Assembly (NCBI GenBank): GCA_023957155.1
Contig: JAMLHK010000003.1
Span: 124,001-188,000, forward strand
Origin: Chitinophagaceae bacterium
Lineage (GTDB): Bacteria > Bacteroidota > Bacteroidia > Chitinophagales > Chitinophagaceae
DNA: 64,000 nt
Direction: 5' to 3'
The position numbers were made by a program, and so were the translations under genes. Below, piece by piece: positions 19,406 through 28,812 of this stretch (position 1 is the first letter of the stretch; every line of letters begins with the position of its first letter). A model generated the notes under the pieces. That model was given only the letters and a program-made list of their open reading frames with translations. It was not told where the DNA came from and made no database searches.

Positions 19406-21925
19406 ATGAGCAATTATACCATCGAACAAATTTCAGCTATCGTACACGGGCAGCTACATGCGGCCGGTAGCAACGATACGGTTATTGATTACCTGCTTAC
19501 AGACAGCCGAAAGGTAGTGCATGCTGCCACCTCTTTGTTTTTTGCTTTACCAGGGGCACGGCGGAACGGACACCATTTTATCCCTGAACTCTATACCAGG
19601 GGAATCAAAAATTTTGTTGTTGACCTTTCTTTCGAAACAAAAGATTATCCCGATGCCAATTTTATCCGGGTAACCGATGTATTGATCGCATTTCAAGCGC
19701 TTGCCGCGTTTCACCGCTCGCAGTTTACCCTGCCCGTAATGGCTATCACCGGCAGCAACGGGAAGACCATAGTAAAGGAATGGCTGAACCAGCTACTGGA
19801 AAAAGACTACCAGATCGTCCGGAGCCCTAAAAGCTATAACTCTCAGATCGGCGTACCCTTAAGTATCTGGCAAATCAACCGGTCGCATACCCTGGGATTA
19901 TTTGAAGCGGGTATTTCCCAGCCCGGTGAAATGGAAGCGCTGCAAAAGATCATCCGTCCCACTATCGGCGTGCTCACTCACCTGGGCGATGCCCATAGTG
20001 AGAACTTTACCGGTCAACGGCAAAAAGTAAGAGAAAAGCTGTTACTGTTCAACGGTGTGAAGAAGATGATCGCCAATGGGGATGATCCGCTGATCGTGGA
20101 AGCTATTGAGGCTTCGCATATTCCCTGCTTATTCTGGGGACAGCAGCCACACTGTGCCATCCGGGTTGCAGATATTAAAAAAGAAGAAGCACAAACTTTC
20201 ATCCGGCTCGACATGAATCCGCCGGCAGTGCAACACCCGGAGTCAGCTCCTGGTCTTATCCCCCGCTTTTCATCATTCACTATCCGGATACCCTTTACAG
20301 ATGAAGCTTCCATAGAAAACGCCATTACCTGCTGTAGTGTGTTATTGATGATGGGATACAGCACGGCAACGATCATCGAACGGGTCGGCTTGTTGAAACC
20401 GGTAGAGATGCGGCTCGAATTGAAGCGGGGCATCAATAACTGCGCTGTAATCAATGACAGTTATATAGCTGACCTCAGCTCGCTGCGTATTGCGCTCGAT
20501 TTTTTGGCACAGCAACAACAACATGCGAAACACACCGTCATTCTTTCTGATTTCTCCGACATAAAAGATCCTGAGAAATTATATACCGAGATCGCGCGCT
20601 CCCTTCAACAAAAAAATATCCATCGTTTTATGGGTATCGGCACCCGGCTCAATCAATACCGGGATTTATTTAAACGGGCTGTTCCCGAAACGGCTTTTTT
20701 CTCCTCAACGGAAGATTTCATCAGCCAGTTTCACGGCGCAACTTTCCGCGATGAAACGATCCTGTTAAAAGGAGCCAGGGCATTTGCGCTGGAACGCATC
20801 AGCACTCTCCTGGAGCAAAAAGCCCATCAAACGGTATTAGAAGTTAACCTGAGCTCTATTATTCATAACCTGAAGCAATATCAGCAACTGCTACAGCCTT
20901 CCACTAAGCTGATGGTAATGGTAAAAGCCTTCTCCTACGGAAGCGGCAGCTATGAAATTGCCAACATCCTGCAGTTCCATAAAGTAGATTACCTCGCTGT
21001 AGCATATACCGATGAAGGTGTTGAGCTGAGGAAGGCGGGGATCCGTCTTCCCATTATGGTGATGAACCCTGAAGAAAACAGCTTCCAGGCAATAACAGAG
21101 CACCACCTGGAACCTGAGATCTTTTCATTTAAGATATTGTCTTCTTTCCGTGAGTTCCTGCAACAACAGGGACTGCAGCACTACCCGGTACACCTGAAAA
21201 TAGATACCGGTATGCACCGGCTCGGTTTTGAATGTGATGAAACAGATGAATTAGCCCGCCAGCTCACATCCGGCCCACATTTCACCGTTCAATCGGTATT
21301 CAGTCATCTTGCCGGCAGCGAAGACCCGGCATTAGACGGATTCACCCGTCACCAGGTAGATCAATATATGCAAGCCTGTTCCCTGCTGCAAAAGGCATTG
21401 GGCTATCCTTTTCTCCGGCATATAGCCAATTCCGCGGCCATTATCCGTCACCCCGCACTGCATTTTGATATGGTTCGGCTGGGCATCGGCTTATATGGCG
21501 CAGACCGCAGCGCAACAGGAAAACTTGACCTTAAAGAAGCCGCCACATTAAAAACAACCATTGCCCAGATAAAAAAAATAAAAGCCGGCGAAACCGTAGG
21601 GTATAGCCGGAAAGGAAAAGTTGACAAAGCATCCGTCATTGCCACTATACGCATCGGCTATGCCGATGGATACCGCCGGATACTGAGCAATGGCATAGGA
21701 CAGGTTTGGGTAAACGGACAACCTGCACCCGTTATCGGACATATCGCTATGGATATGACCATGATAGATATTACCGGGATTGCCGGTGTAAAAGAAGGAG
21801 ATGATGTGATCATCTTCGGAGAAGGATTATCCATTCACCAGCTTGCCCAATGGGCACAGACCATTCCCTATGAAATCATGACAGGGATATCCCAGCGGGT
21901 GCCGAGGGTATATATTGAAGAATAA
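19406..21925 (+). CDS. Bifunctional MurF ligase / alanine racemase
   Basis: An 839-residue fusion typical of Bacteroidota. The N-terminal part (about 1-455) is UDP-MurNAc-tripeptide:D-Ala-D-Ala ligase, with the ATP-binding loop MAITGSNGKTIVKEW near 112-126 and the Mur central-domain motif SYNSQIGVPLSI. The C-terminal part (about 470-839) is PLP-dependent alanine racemase, with the cofactor lysine Lys507 in VMVKAFSYGSGS, HLKIDTGMHRLGF, and GHIAMDMTMID near the second catalytic Tyr region. One polypeptide thus makes D-alanine and attaches the D-Ala-D-Ala dipeptide to the peptidoglycan precursor. The P-loop reads GSNGKT where many MurF proteins have GNxGKT. The PLP loop KAFSYGSG departs from the common KANAYGHG but keeps Lys, Tyr and Gly. 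Confidence 0.95.
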   Translation: MSNYTIEQISAIVHGQLHAAGSNDTVIDYLLTDSRKVVHAATSLFFALPGARRNGHHFIPELYTRGIKNFVVDLSFETKDYPDANFIRVTDVLIAFQALAAFHRSQFTLPVMAITGSNGKTIVKEWLNQLLEKDYQIVRSPKSYNSQIGVPLSIWQINRSHTLGLFEAGISQPGEMEALQKIIRPTIGVLTHLGDAHSENFTGQRQKVREKLLLFNGVKKMIANGDDPLIVEAIEASHIPCLFWGQQPHCAIRVADIKKEEAQTFIRLDMNPPAVQHPESAPGLIPRFSSFTIRIPFTDEASIENAITCCSVLLMMGYSTATIIERVGLLKPVEMRLELKRGINNCAVINDSYIADLSSLRIALDFLAQQQQHAKHTVILSDFSDIKDPEKLYTEIARSLQQKNIHRFMGIGTRLNQYRDLFKRAVPETAFFSSTEDFISQFHGATFRDETILLKGARAFALERISTLLEQKAHQTVLEVNLSSIIHNLKQYQQLLQPSTKLMVMVKAFSYGSGSYEIANILQFHKVDYLAVAYTDEGVELRKAGIRLPIMVMNPEENSFQAITEHHLEPEIFSFKILSSFREFLQQQGLQHYPVHLKIDTGMHRLGFECDETDELARQLTSGPHFTVQSVFSHLAGSEDPALDGFTRHQVDQYMQACSLLQKALGYPFLRHIANSAAIIRHPALHFDMVRLGIGLYGADRSATGKLDLKEAATLKTTIAQIKKIKAGETVGYSRKGKVDKASVIATIRIGYADGYRRILSNGIGQVWVNGQPAPVIGHIAMDMTMIDITGIAGVKEGDDVIIFGEGLSIHQLAQWAQTIPYEIMTGISQRVPRVYIEE

Positions 21926-21945
21926 ATCCATCCCCGTTCAACACG

Positions 21946-23799
21946 TCAACCTTTCCGCTTATCGTTCCCTACACACCATACCCGTGAGCGGGGAGCCATT
22001 TCTAATTTTAATATTTTTCCATCTGTTGCCAGCTCCTTCCCTGTAAACCCATCCACTAAACGAACAGCCCGGGGAAGCTCAACCTCAATCAAGGTTTTCT
22101 CCCGGTTATAATTATGGAGTACAAAACTGCCATCGCCCAGTTGTTGAAAGGTTACCCTTACCGGGGCATCCACAACCGGTTCATCTCCTTTTTGAAAACT
22201 ATAGCGAATCGTATTTGCCCAGCTCTTCGGTATTTCCAGCAGCCCGAGCTGTTTGGGGCTAAGCAATACTTCACCAACTGCATCAAAGTCCTGCTGGGAA
22301 AAAGTATGGGTATTGATCACCGTTATGTTTTTACCTTCATTTTGGGAAAGGAATACGTCTTTAAGCTGTCCGCCGGTTTGCAGAAGCGCAGTAGCTTTAC
22401 CCGGTATAATTTGATAATCCATAGCCATAGGAAAGGCAACCGGAACTTCTTTCCCGTTGTCTGTTACCGACTGTGCAATTACACTCTTTTCCGGCAGCGG
22501 CCATTTAATCTGTGCCAGTTCAGCAAGCTGTTCTCCATTCTTCGCCCGGGCAAGAAAGCCGGTAGTTAACACTAATCTCGATCCCTTATTCAACGAGCGG
22601 ATCGCTTTTTCAACTATTGCCGTATCCTTAGCAGCCTGCGTAGGCAGAAAAACAACACCTGCATTTTCAGGATACCGGGATTCCGGCACAACAGATATCC
22701 CGAGCATCCCGATATAATCCATCAGGTATAAATCACCTCCTGCATCGCTGTTAGCCGGTTTGTAGGCAACGGCTCCCTGAACAGGATTGTCAGCGACTGC
22801 AACAGCCAGGTCGGCTAATTTTTCAAAATCCTGTCGCAGCAGGTGGTGACCGGGATGTCCTGAAATATAACTGTCAAAGCTAAATATCACCAGTTCTTTT
22901 GCTCCCGCCAGTACAGACTGGTATGCCTGTTCAATAAAATCTTCATCTGTACAATCGCCGTGATCAAACCAGGCAGCGCCGATTTTATCACCGGCAAGCG
23001 TGGATATCCAACGGTAATTAATAAATCCTTCATAGGGTTGAAGAAATCCGAAGCGCTGCGTATACTGACCGCGGGTTTCCGTACCCACCCAAACACTGTC
23101 AAACAGCGGCGGCTGGCTGACCACATCATAACCGAACAGGTGAAACCGGTCATACCATTGCGGATATTTAATGATCATTTTAATTCCGGGATTAGCTGCT
23201 TTAGCCGGTTTGATAAAAACCGATGTGGACAGTTCCGTCAGCAAAGCGCGGCGATATTCAGACCAGCTCCGGTCGCCCTTAGCGGCTTTAGACTCCTGGC
23301 TCGTATCGGCGGTACACAGAAAATCGTCAATAATAAAGGTATCAAATAGCGGAGCTGCCTTTTCCATTACATGGCGTAAATCATTTTGTGTTTTTTCATT
23401 TTGCCAGTTAAACCAGCTCAACGGCCCATCCTGCTGCACACCGAAATCATCACCCGGTACGGTTGCAATTCCACCAACAACTTCAAACCCGTTTTGCTCA
23501 AGAAAGTCAACACTTTCTTTCAGCAATTCCGGAGCAATCACCAACCCGCTACGGTACACTTCTACATATACTTTCGTAATTCCATTAGCATGCAGGAGTG
23601 AAAGCGTTTCCCTGCGCCCTTCAACGGTAGAAAACATTTGTTGAACCGTATGAGCCGTTATATAAGTGCTCAATTTCAGGTCATTCTTCCGTAACAGCGC
23701 TATATTCCATACATCATCGGCAGGCTTAGCATCAGGATGACATCCGGGTAAGAAAAATAGTATCCAGAACATTATTGATAGTACCGGGAGTAGTTTCAT
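21946..23799 (-). CDS. Lipoprotein with predicted glycosidase-like TIM barrel
   Basis: A 617-residue protein with a lipoprotein signal (hydrophobic segment, then LPGC with the lipidated Cys near residue 20). The next 320 residues look like a TIM barrel: GITKVYVEVYRSG, FDTFIIDDFLCTAD (two adjacent Asp), ANPGIKMIIKYPQWYDRF, and an ending ELVIFSFDSY. A beta-rich region follows after a domain similar to glutamine-amidotransferase-like or trimerisation domains of glycosidases (GVVFLPTQAAKDTAIVEKAI). I cannot assign a glycoside hydrolase family or substrate. It stands alone, convergent with murF-alr and divergent from mnmA. Confidence 0.7.
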   Translation of the reverse strand: MKLLPVLSIMFWILFFLPGCHPDAKPADDVWNIALLRKNDLKLSTYITAHTVQQMFSTVEGRRETLSLLHANGITKVYVEVYRSGLVIAPELLKESVDFLEQNGFEVVGGIATVPGDDFGVQQDGPLSWFNWQNEKTQNDLRHVMEKAAPLFDTFIIDDFLCTADTSQESKAAKGDRSWSEYRRALLTELSTSVFIKPAKAANPGIKMIIKYPQWYDRFHLFGYDVVSQPPLFDSVWVGTETRGQYTQRFGFLQPYEGFINYRWISTLAGDKIGAAWFDHGDCTDEDFIEQAYQSVLAGAKELVIFSFDSYISGHPGHHLLRQDFEKLADLAVAVADNPVQGAVAYKPANSDAGGDLYLMDYIGMLGISVVPESRYPENAGVVFLPTQAAKDTAIVEKAIRSLNKGSRLVLTTGFLARAKNGEQLAELAQIKWPLPEKSVIAQSVTDNGKEVPVAFPMAMDYQIIPGKATALLQTGGQLKDVFLSQNEGKNITVINTHTFSQQDFDAVGEVLLSPKQLGLLEIPKSWANTIRYSFQKGDEPVVDAPVRVTFQQLGDGSFVLHNYNREKTLIEVELPRAVRLVDGFTGKELATDGKILKLEMAPRSRVWCVGNDKRKG

Positions 23800-23979
23800 G
23801 CAACATTATTTTATAGTATGCTATTTAAAAAAGGCGTATACACAAAATACCTATCTTTCGTGTATAAACAAAAACTACTTTCCCCGATCTGCCGGATACA
23901 GGATACAAGGGTTATTACTGACCGGGTGAACGCTGCCGGATTGCGCCAGCCGGGCGTAACGACATGTGGATTTATCAGC

Positions 23980-23987
23980 TAACTTTG
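23980..23987 (+). promoter_or_regulatory. -7 box directly before mnmA (near-leaderless)
   Basis: TAACTTTG, an exact TAnnTTTG, ends five bases before the mnmA ATG. If used, transcription would begin at about the start codon, giving a leaderless or nearly leaderless message. No clear TTTG is seen at the -33 distance. Confidence 0.5.
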
Positions 23988-23991
23988 CAGG

Positions 23992-25167
23992 ATGAAACGT
24001 GTTGTTGTCGGCCTATCCGGCGGTGTAGATTCCAGCGTAGCTGCCTGGCTGCTCAAAGAGCAGGGGTATGAAGTAATCGGCCTATTTATGCGCAACTGGC
24101 ATAATAATGAGGTTCTTTTATCGAAGGAATGTCCCTGGGTTGAAGATTCTAATGATGCACTCGCCGTTGCGGAACATTTAGGTATTCCCTATTACGTTAT
24201 TGACCTGAGTAAAGAATACAAAGAACGTATTGTAGATTATATGTTCGCTGAATACCAGAAAGGACGAACGCCCAATCCGGATGTGCTTTGCAACAGGGAG
24301 ATCAAATTCGATGTATTTCTGAAATCAGCATTACAATTAAACGCCGACTTTGTTGTAACGGGGCATTACTGTCGTAAGGTAACAGACAAGAATGGCCGGC
24401 ACCACTTATTAGCCGGACGGGATAAGAATAAAGACCAGTCTTATTTTTTGTGCCAGTTAAGCCAGGAACAATTAGCTAAAGCCCTCTTCCCGGTCGGTGA
24501 CCTGGAGAAACCGCAGGTAAGGGAAATCGCGCTGAAAGCGGGGCTGCCCACTGCAGAAAAAAAAGATTCCCAGGGCTTATGCTTTATCGGCAAAGTAGAC
24601 CTGCCCACCTTCCTGCAACAGCAGCTTACGCCTCATCCCGGCGACATTATTGAAATTGACGCCGGGCTGGAAAAGCTCAATGCCTACCACCGCATTCCGG
24701 TTATACCGGAACACGTAGAGCAATTGGCTATGCCCTTTAGTTTTGAGAAAGCGGAAGGAATTAAAGTAGGCGAACACCAGGGTGCGCAATTTTATACTAT
24801 TGGTCAAAGAAAAGGGTTACATATCGGGGGCAGACCTAATCCTTCTTTTGTATTGCAAACCGATACGGTTCAGAATACCGTATTTTCCGGTCAGTCGGAT
24901 GATCATCCCGGGCTAAACCGGTATGCATTAAAGATCAATGCGGATGAAATCCACTATGTTAACCCGGACTATGCATTAGCTGTCGGAGAAACGCAGGACA
25001 TGGATGTACGTATCCGCTATCGCCAGCCATTGCAGAAAGCTACTTTAATCCGCAAAGCCGGTGGTCTTTATATTTTATTTAAAGAACCCCAGCGGGGCAT
25101 TGCATCCGGGCAATTTGCGGCATGGTACCGGGGAGAAGAAGTGATTGGCTCCGGGCCGATTGCATAG
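23992..25167 (+). CDS. mnmA: tRNA-specific 2-thiouridylase MnmA
   Basis: A 391-residue enzyme that 2-thiolates uridine 34 of tRNA-Lys, tRNA-Glu and tRNA-Gln. The PP-loop ATP site [13 protein letters not shown] lies at residues 8-20. [14 protein letters not shown] holds the first catalytic Cys (near 102), and [13 protein letters not shown] holds the second (near 200), as needed for persulfide transfer. The C-terminal beta-barrel ([21 protein letters not shown]) is complete. The start is fixed by the family N-terminus. Confidence 0.96.
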   Translation: MKRVVVGLSGGVDSSVAAWLLKEQGYEVIGLFMRNWHNNEVLLSKECPWVEDSNDALAVAEHLGIPYYVIDLSKEYKERIVDYMFAEYQKGRTPNPDVLCNREIKFDVFLKSALQLNADFVVTGHYCRKVTDKNGRHHLLAGRDKNKDQSYFLCQLSQEQLAKALFPVGDLEKPQVREIALKAGLPTAEKKDSQGLCFIGKVDLPTFLQQQLTPHPGDIIEIDAGLEKLNAYHRIPVIPEHVEQLAMPFSFEKAEGIKVGEHQGAQFYTIGQRKGLHIGGRPNPSFVLQTDTVQNTVFSGQSDDHPGLNRYALKINADEIHYVNPDYALAVGETQDMDVRIRYRQPLQKATLIRKAGGLYILFKEPQRGIASGQFAAWYRGEEVIGSGPIA

Positions 25168-25224
25168 ACGGTTACCGGTTACCTGCTCCTGCCGGGTATT
25201 TAAAGAAAGCGGAGAAACCCAATG

Positions 25225-26357
25225 CTACTGCTTAATAAATTTCAGATTTTCTACGGTATTGTCATCATACCATACCTTCAGATAATAAATACCGGCAGGT
25301 AAAGAATGAATTCTTACATTCCTCTGATCCTGGAATAGCGCAATGGTCTTACCGTTTGCATTAATGATCTGCGCTTTAAATTTACCGGTCCTGGTTTTGA
25401 GCGACAACACATCAGATGCCGGGTTAGGGAATAAGAGGGTAGCTCCCGAATATTTATACTGCAGGTTTTTAACGGGGGAATATTCAAACTGGCCATCTAT
25501 ATCCACCTGTTTCAGCCTGTAATAGTTTGTACCGGTTTCGGGAATACGATCGGTAAAACGGTATTGATAGCTGCTCCTGCTGTCCGTAGCGGCAGCAACA
25601 AATCCGATTGTTTCCCAGGAAATACCGTTTAATGATCTTTCAATATAAAATCCTTTATTGTTGATCTCATTGGCTGTTTCCCACTTAAGCTCACTCTCCC
25701 CTGCTATTGCATTTGCTGTAAAAGACAGGAGCGTAACCGGAAGCGTAGACAGCCCGGTAAGCGAGAGATTATCAAAATAACTATCCACAGAATCCCCGTT
25801 ATAAGATTCTCCTATCAGCCGGATGCGTATTGTTCTTGTACCTACCGGGGCTGTCCGGGTATGATTATATTGCACCCAGCTTGAAACATTAGCAGCACGC
25901 CCGGTAGAGTAGGTGGCAAGAACAGTACCTCCGGTATTTCTAAATTCTACAATCATCTGTGCCGTATCAGCTTGGGTTTGATCATAGGAACGCATATACC
26001 CGGAAAAAGTAACCGTATACCGGCCGGCATCAATAGCGGTTGCATTGGAAGCTACACTAATATCTGGTATAGCTCATACCTTGCGCCAGTGCTTTGACCG
26101 CCACAACCCGGGTAAAAAAGATAGCTGCCGCTCTGGGCAGCAGGAAAACCCTGCTGATTACCCGGTACACGCCAGCCGCCTCCATTATAACAAGTTGTAC
26201 CGATGGTTTGCGCAGCAGTCCAGCCGTTAGCGGTAGGCACTGATTCTGCCGATGGATTCACGATCAGATTTTGCCCGCTGGCAACATAAGAAGTAAGTAG
26301 AAATACTAACGGTAAGACTAAGGTTAATGAAGCATATCCTTTCATTCTCATAAGCAT
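25225..26357 (-). pseudogene. Secreted T9SS-sorted protein, split by a -1 frameshift
   Basis: Two adjacent minus-strand frames make one protein. The first (26357-26052) has a signal peptide (LTLVLPLVFLLTSYVASGQ) and the opening of a jelly-roll-like domain (NLIVNPSAES). It ends prematurely at ARYELYQILV. The second frame carries on the domain: the bases after the break read D-I-S-V-A-S-N-A-T-A-I-D-A-G-R-Y-T-V-T-F-S-G-Y-M-R in the new frame. Restoring one base near 26064 (plus-strand ATATCTGG to ATATCCTGG) joins them into about 377 residues. The C-terminus (LLFPNPASDVLSL ... LPAGIYYLKVW) is a type A T9SS sorting domain. This may be a real mutation, phase variation or a sequencing error. Confidence 0.8.
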
Positions 26358-26718
26358 TAAGGCGCAAATTTAATGAAAACACATATCAGATAAATAAAAA
26401 TACCGGTTTTCTATAAATATAATTGTGGACTCTTCATATTGAATAAATAAAAGCGGCATGTTGGCCATAGAAAAAATAAGTCAATAGCTCATTCCCGGCG
26501 CTTCCCTTCGGGCGTACCCATCCTTTTCTCCTGCTTAACCGTATATGCATACAGGCTACCGGGAAAATACCTTTATGTTTAAATAGTGTTATAATCGTTC
26601 AAAACCAGGTCAGGAGGCAGGGCATAAGAAATAATGTTTTTATCTTACCCATGAAAACAACGTATGCCTTAACAGCAGGGCATGTATACAAGAGAAAACA
26701 ATAAAACCGGTAACAGCA
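26358..26718. other. Intergenic stretch before ECF sigma gene
   Basis: AT-rich divergent spacer with no gene of recognised family. A possible -7 box TATGTTTA (near 26573; one mismatch) lies about 140 bases before the sigma start. A 17-codon frame from ATG 26652 is open just upstream of sigma but has no supporting features. Confidence 0.4.
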
Positions 26719-27264
26719 TTGAGTAATACCCCTGCAGATATTGACCTCATTAAAGGATGTATAGACAACGACCGCAGGGCACAGGAATATTTGTATAAAA
26801 AATTCTATGTGGCCATGATGTCGGTATGTATTCGCTATACGCATAATGAAAATGATGCCATAGAGGTGTTACACAATGGATTTTTGAAAGTATATAAACA
26901 TATAGACCGGTTCGATCCAAATAAAGCCAGCCTGTACACCTGGATAAGAAGCATCATGGTTCACAGTGCGATAGATTTTATCCGGCAAAACATCAAACAT
27001 AACAGGCAGGTGGCAATAGACTATGCAGGAGAACCCTATATTGACAGCGAGGCTGTTGAAAAATTAAATGCGCAGGAAGTGCTTCACTTAGTAAGAGAAC
27101 TGCCTCCTGCAACCCAAACCGTTTTTAACCTATATATCATCGAAGGCTTTACGCATAAGGAGATCGGTATGATGATGGGCATAAGCGAAGGTACCAGCAA
27201 ATGGCACCTGAGCGAAGCAAGACGATTGATGAAAAAATTCCTAAAAACCCCGGAAGTAGTGTAA
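26719..27264 (+). CDS. ECF RNA polymerase sigma factor
   Basis: A 181-residue ECF sigma factor. Region 2 is seen as QEYLYKKFYVAMMSVCIRY and DAIEVLHNGFLKVYKHIDRFD, with W in SLYTWIRSIMVHSAIDFIR. Region 4 is LPPATQTVFNLYIIEGFTHKEIGMMMGISEGTSKWHLSEARR. The start is a TTG at 26719; no ATG fits before region 2. The stop overlaps the ATG of the following gene (TAATG). The next gene encodes a protein with a single membrane helix, so the pair resembles a sigma/anti-sigma operon of an unusual kind. Confidence 0.88.
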   Translation: MSNTPADIDLIKGCIDNDRRAQEYLYKKFYVAMMSVCIRYTHNENDAIEVLHNGFLKVYKHIDRFDPNKASLYTWIRSIMVHSAIDFIRQNIKHNRQVAIDYAGEPYIDSEAVEKLNAQEVLHLVRELPPATQTVFNLYIIEGFTHKEIGMMMGISEGTSKWHLSEARRLMKKFLKTPEVV

Positions 27265-28742
27265 TGAACCACAGGTTACCATACGAAAAGCAAATAGCGG
27301 AAAAATTGCAACAACTGCGCCTGCCCGACCAGGAGATAACCTGGCAGCAAATGAGACTGAAGCTTGACCGCGAAATGCCCGCAACCGGGAAAGGCAAAAC
27401 CGGGGGCAACGGGAAATGGTGGGTATTGGGTAGTATTGCCCTTATGATCTCCACCGGAATATGGCTGGGCGTTTATACCCCAACCAATAGTAAAACGATT
27501 ACCACACCGGAGCTGATTCACCAGGCGCCTATTTCTCCGGAATCTGCAAACACGACTGAATTACCTGCCAACAGCCGGCAGACCGCACTTAATGAGTATA
27601 TAAATTATGAGCTGACCGGTAACCAGCCTGAAGACCGTACTAAAAACAGCATTCGTCCAGATAGTAAGACAAGTCCTGCCCCGGCCCCTCCTGGCAGGAA
27701 AGAGCAATACAACACCGTTCTTACAACAAAAGATAAGCCGGAGGATATTTCAACAGGGGCAGCCGGTCATTTCAAAATCCGTGAAAACCGGGGCGGACAG
27801 GAAGTGGTGCCGAATCCCGCCAGGATTTCTCATTCAGGCGGATTACCCCTCAACAAGCTATACGGATATGCTACCGTTTATACCAGCCCAACCGGTTACA
27901 GCAACCGGCAGCACATTTTTGAAGAACAAAAACTACCGGTCATACCGGCCGGTCTGCCTGCTTTTCAGCAAACAAATGTGAACAAAAAAGTATTGTCGCG
28001 GGAAATGAAACGCCGGGAAAGAAAGGAAGAAAGAGATTTAGCCAGATCATATCGAACCTACCAGCCCTTCTGGGGTGAAAATACCGATCGCTGGTTTGCT
28101 GCGGGTATTGCACCATACCAGAATATCGCTGTTGCCAACCAGCAGTCCTATCATTACAATGCAGCGGCCGGCAGAAGTCTCCTTACGGATTATCTCCCTT
28201 CCCCCTACCTGCAGTTTCATGTAACCAACCGGGTTTACATGCAGGGTGAGTTCCAGTTCAATGCACCGCAGGCAACCCCGTCCCTCTTATTATCGCAAAA
28301 AACAGTTGCTGTCCCTTCGGGCAATACCAGCTTTACCGAAAATATTTACCTGCGTAAATTATATTACTTCAATATGCCGGTTAGCTTTTACTATAGCCCG
28401 GTTAAGAATTTTTATGTAGGCAGCGGGCTGCAATTCTCCTCATTCAACAGCGGGCTGGCCGATAGGGAACAATGGACGCTGAATAATACTTTATTACATT
28501 CAGCAACCATCAAGCTCAAGGATGATTCTTTATCCTCCAGGATCAATGGTTCCGAATGGCGTTATCTCTTTGATGCCAATTATTATCACAACCGCTTTAT
28601 CCTGGGTGTCCGCTATAACCAGGCGCTGAATCGCTTTGTTGATTTCCGCATTAATGGCGGGGTTCCGCCCACACAGGCACGTAACCAGTCTTTCCAGTTT
28701 TACATCCGGTACAACCTGGTAGTAAGCGACAGGAAAAAATAA
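27264..28742 (+). CDS. Membrane-anchored protein with C-terminal outer-membrane-barrel-like domain
   Basis: A 492-residue protein with three parts: a charged N-terminus (about 1-45, helical; LPYEKQIAEKLQQLRLPDQEITWQQMRLKLD); a single membrane helix at about 54-72 (WWVLGSIALMISTGIWLGVY); a long Pro/Thr/Asn-rich linker; and from about 280 a beta-rich region with alternating aromatic strands (YLQFHVTNRVYMQGEFQF, FYVGSGLQFSS, FILGVRYNQALN) ending FYIRYNLVVS. The C-terminus looks like an outer-membrane-type barrel. The start at 27264 overlaps the sigma stop. The layout suggests an anti-sigma-like sensor joining inner membrane to outer envelope, but no known family was recognised. Confidence 0.65.
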   Translation: MNHRLPYEKQIAEKLQQLRLPDQEITWQQMRLKLDREMPATGKGKTGGNGKWWVLGSIALMISTGIWLGVYTPTNSKTITTPELIHQAPISPESANTTELPANSRQTALNEYINYELTGNQPEDRTKNSIRPDSKTSPAPAPPGRKEQYNTVLTTKDKPEDISTGAAGHFKIRENRGGQEVVPNPARISHSGGLPLNKLYGYATVYTSPTGYSNRQHIFEEQKLPVIPAGLPAFQQTNVNKKVLSREMKRRERKEERDLARSYRTYQPFWGENTDRWFAAGIAPYQNIAVANQQSYHYNAAAGRSLLTDYLPSPYLQFHVTNRVYMQGEFQFNAPQATPSLLLSQKTVAVPSGNTSFTENIYLRKLYYFNMPVSFYYSPVKNFYVGSGLQFSSFNSGLADREQWTLNNTLLHSATIKLKDDSLSSRINGSEWRYLFDANYYHNRFILGVRYNQALNRFVDFRINGGVPPTQARNQSFQFYIRYNLVVSDRKK

Positions 28743-28812
28743 GGCAGGATTCACAACATGAGTATACAATGCTTTTGCACTCTTGAAATTAACAGGTTAC
28801 TATAGGGAAGGA

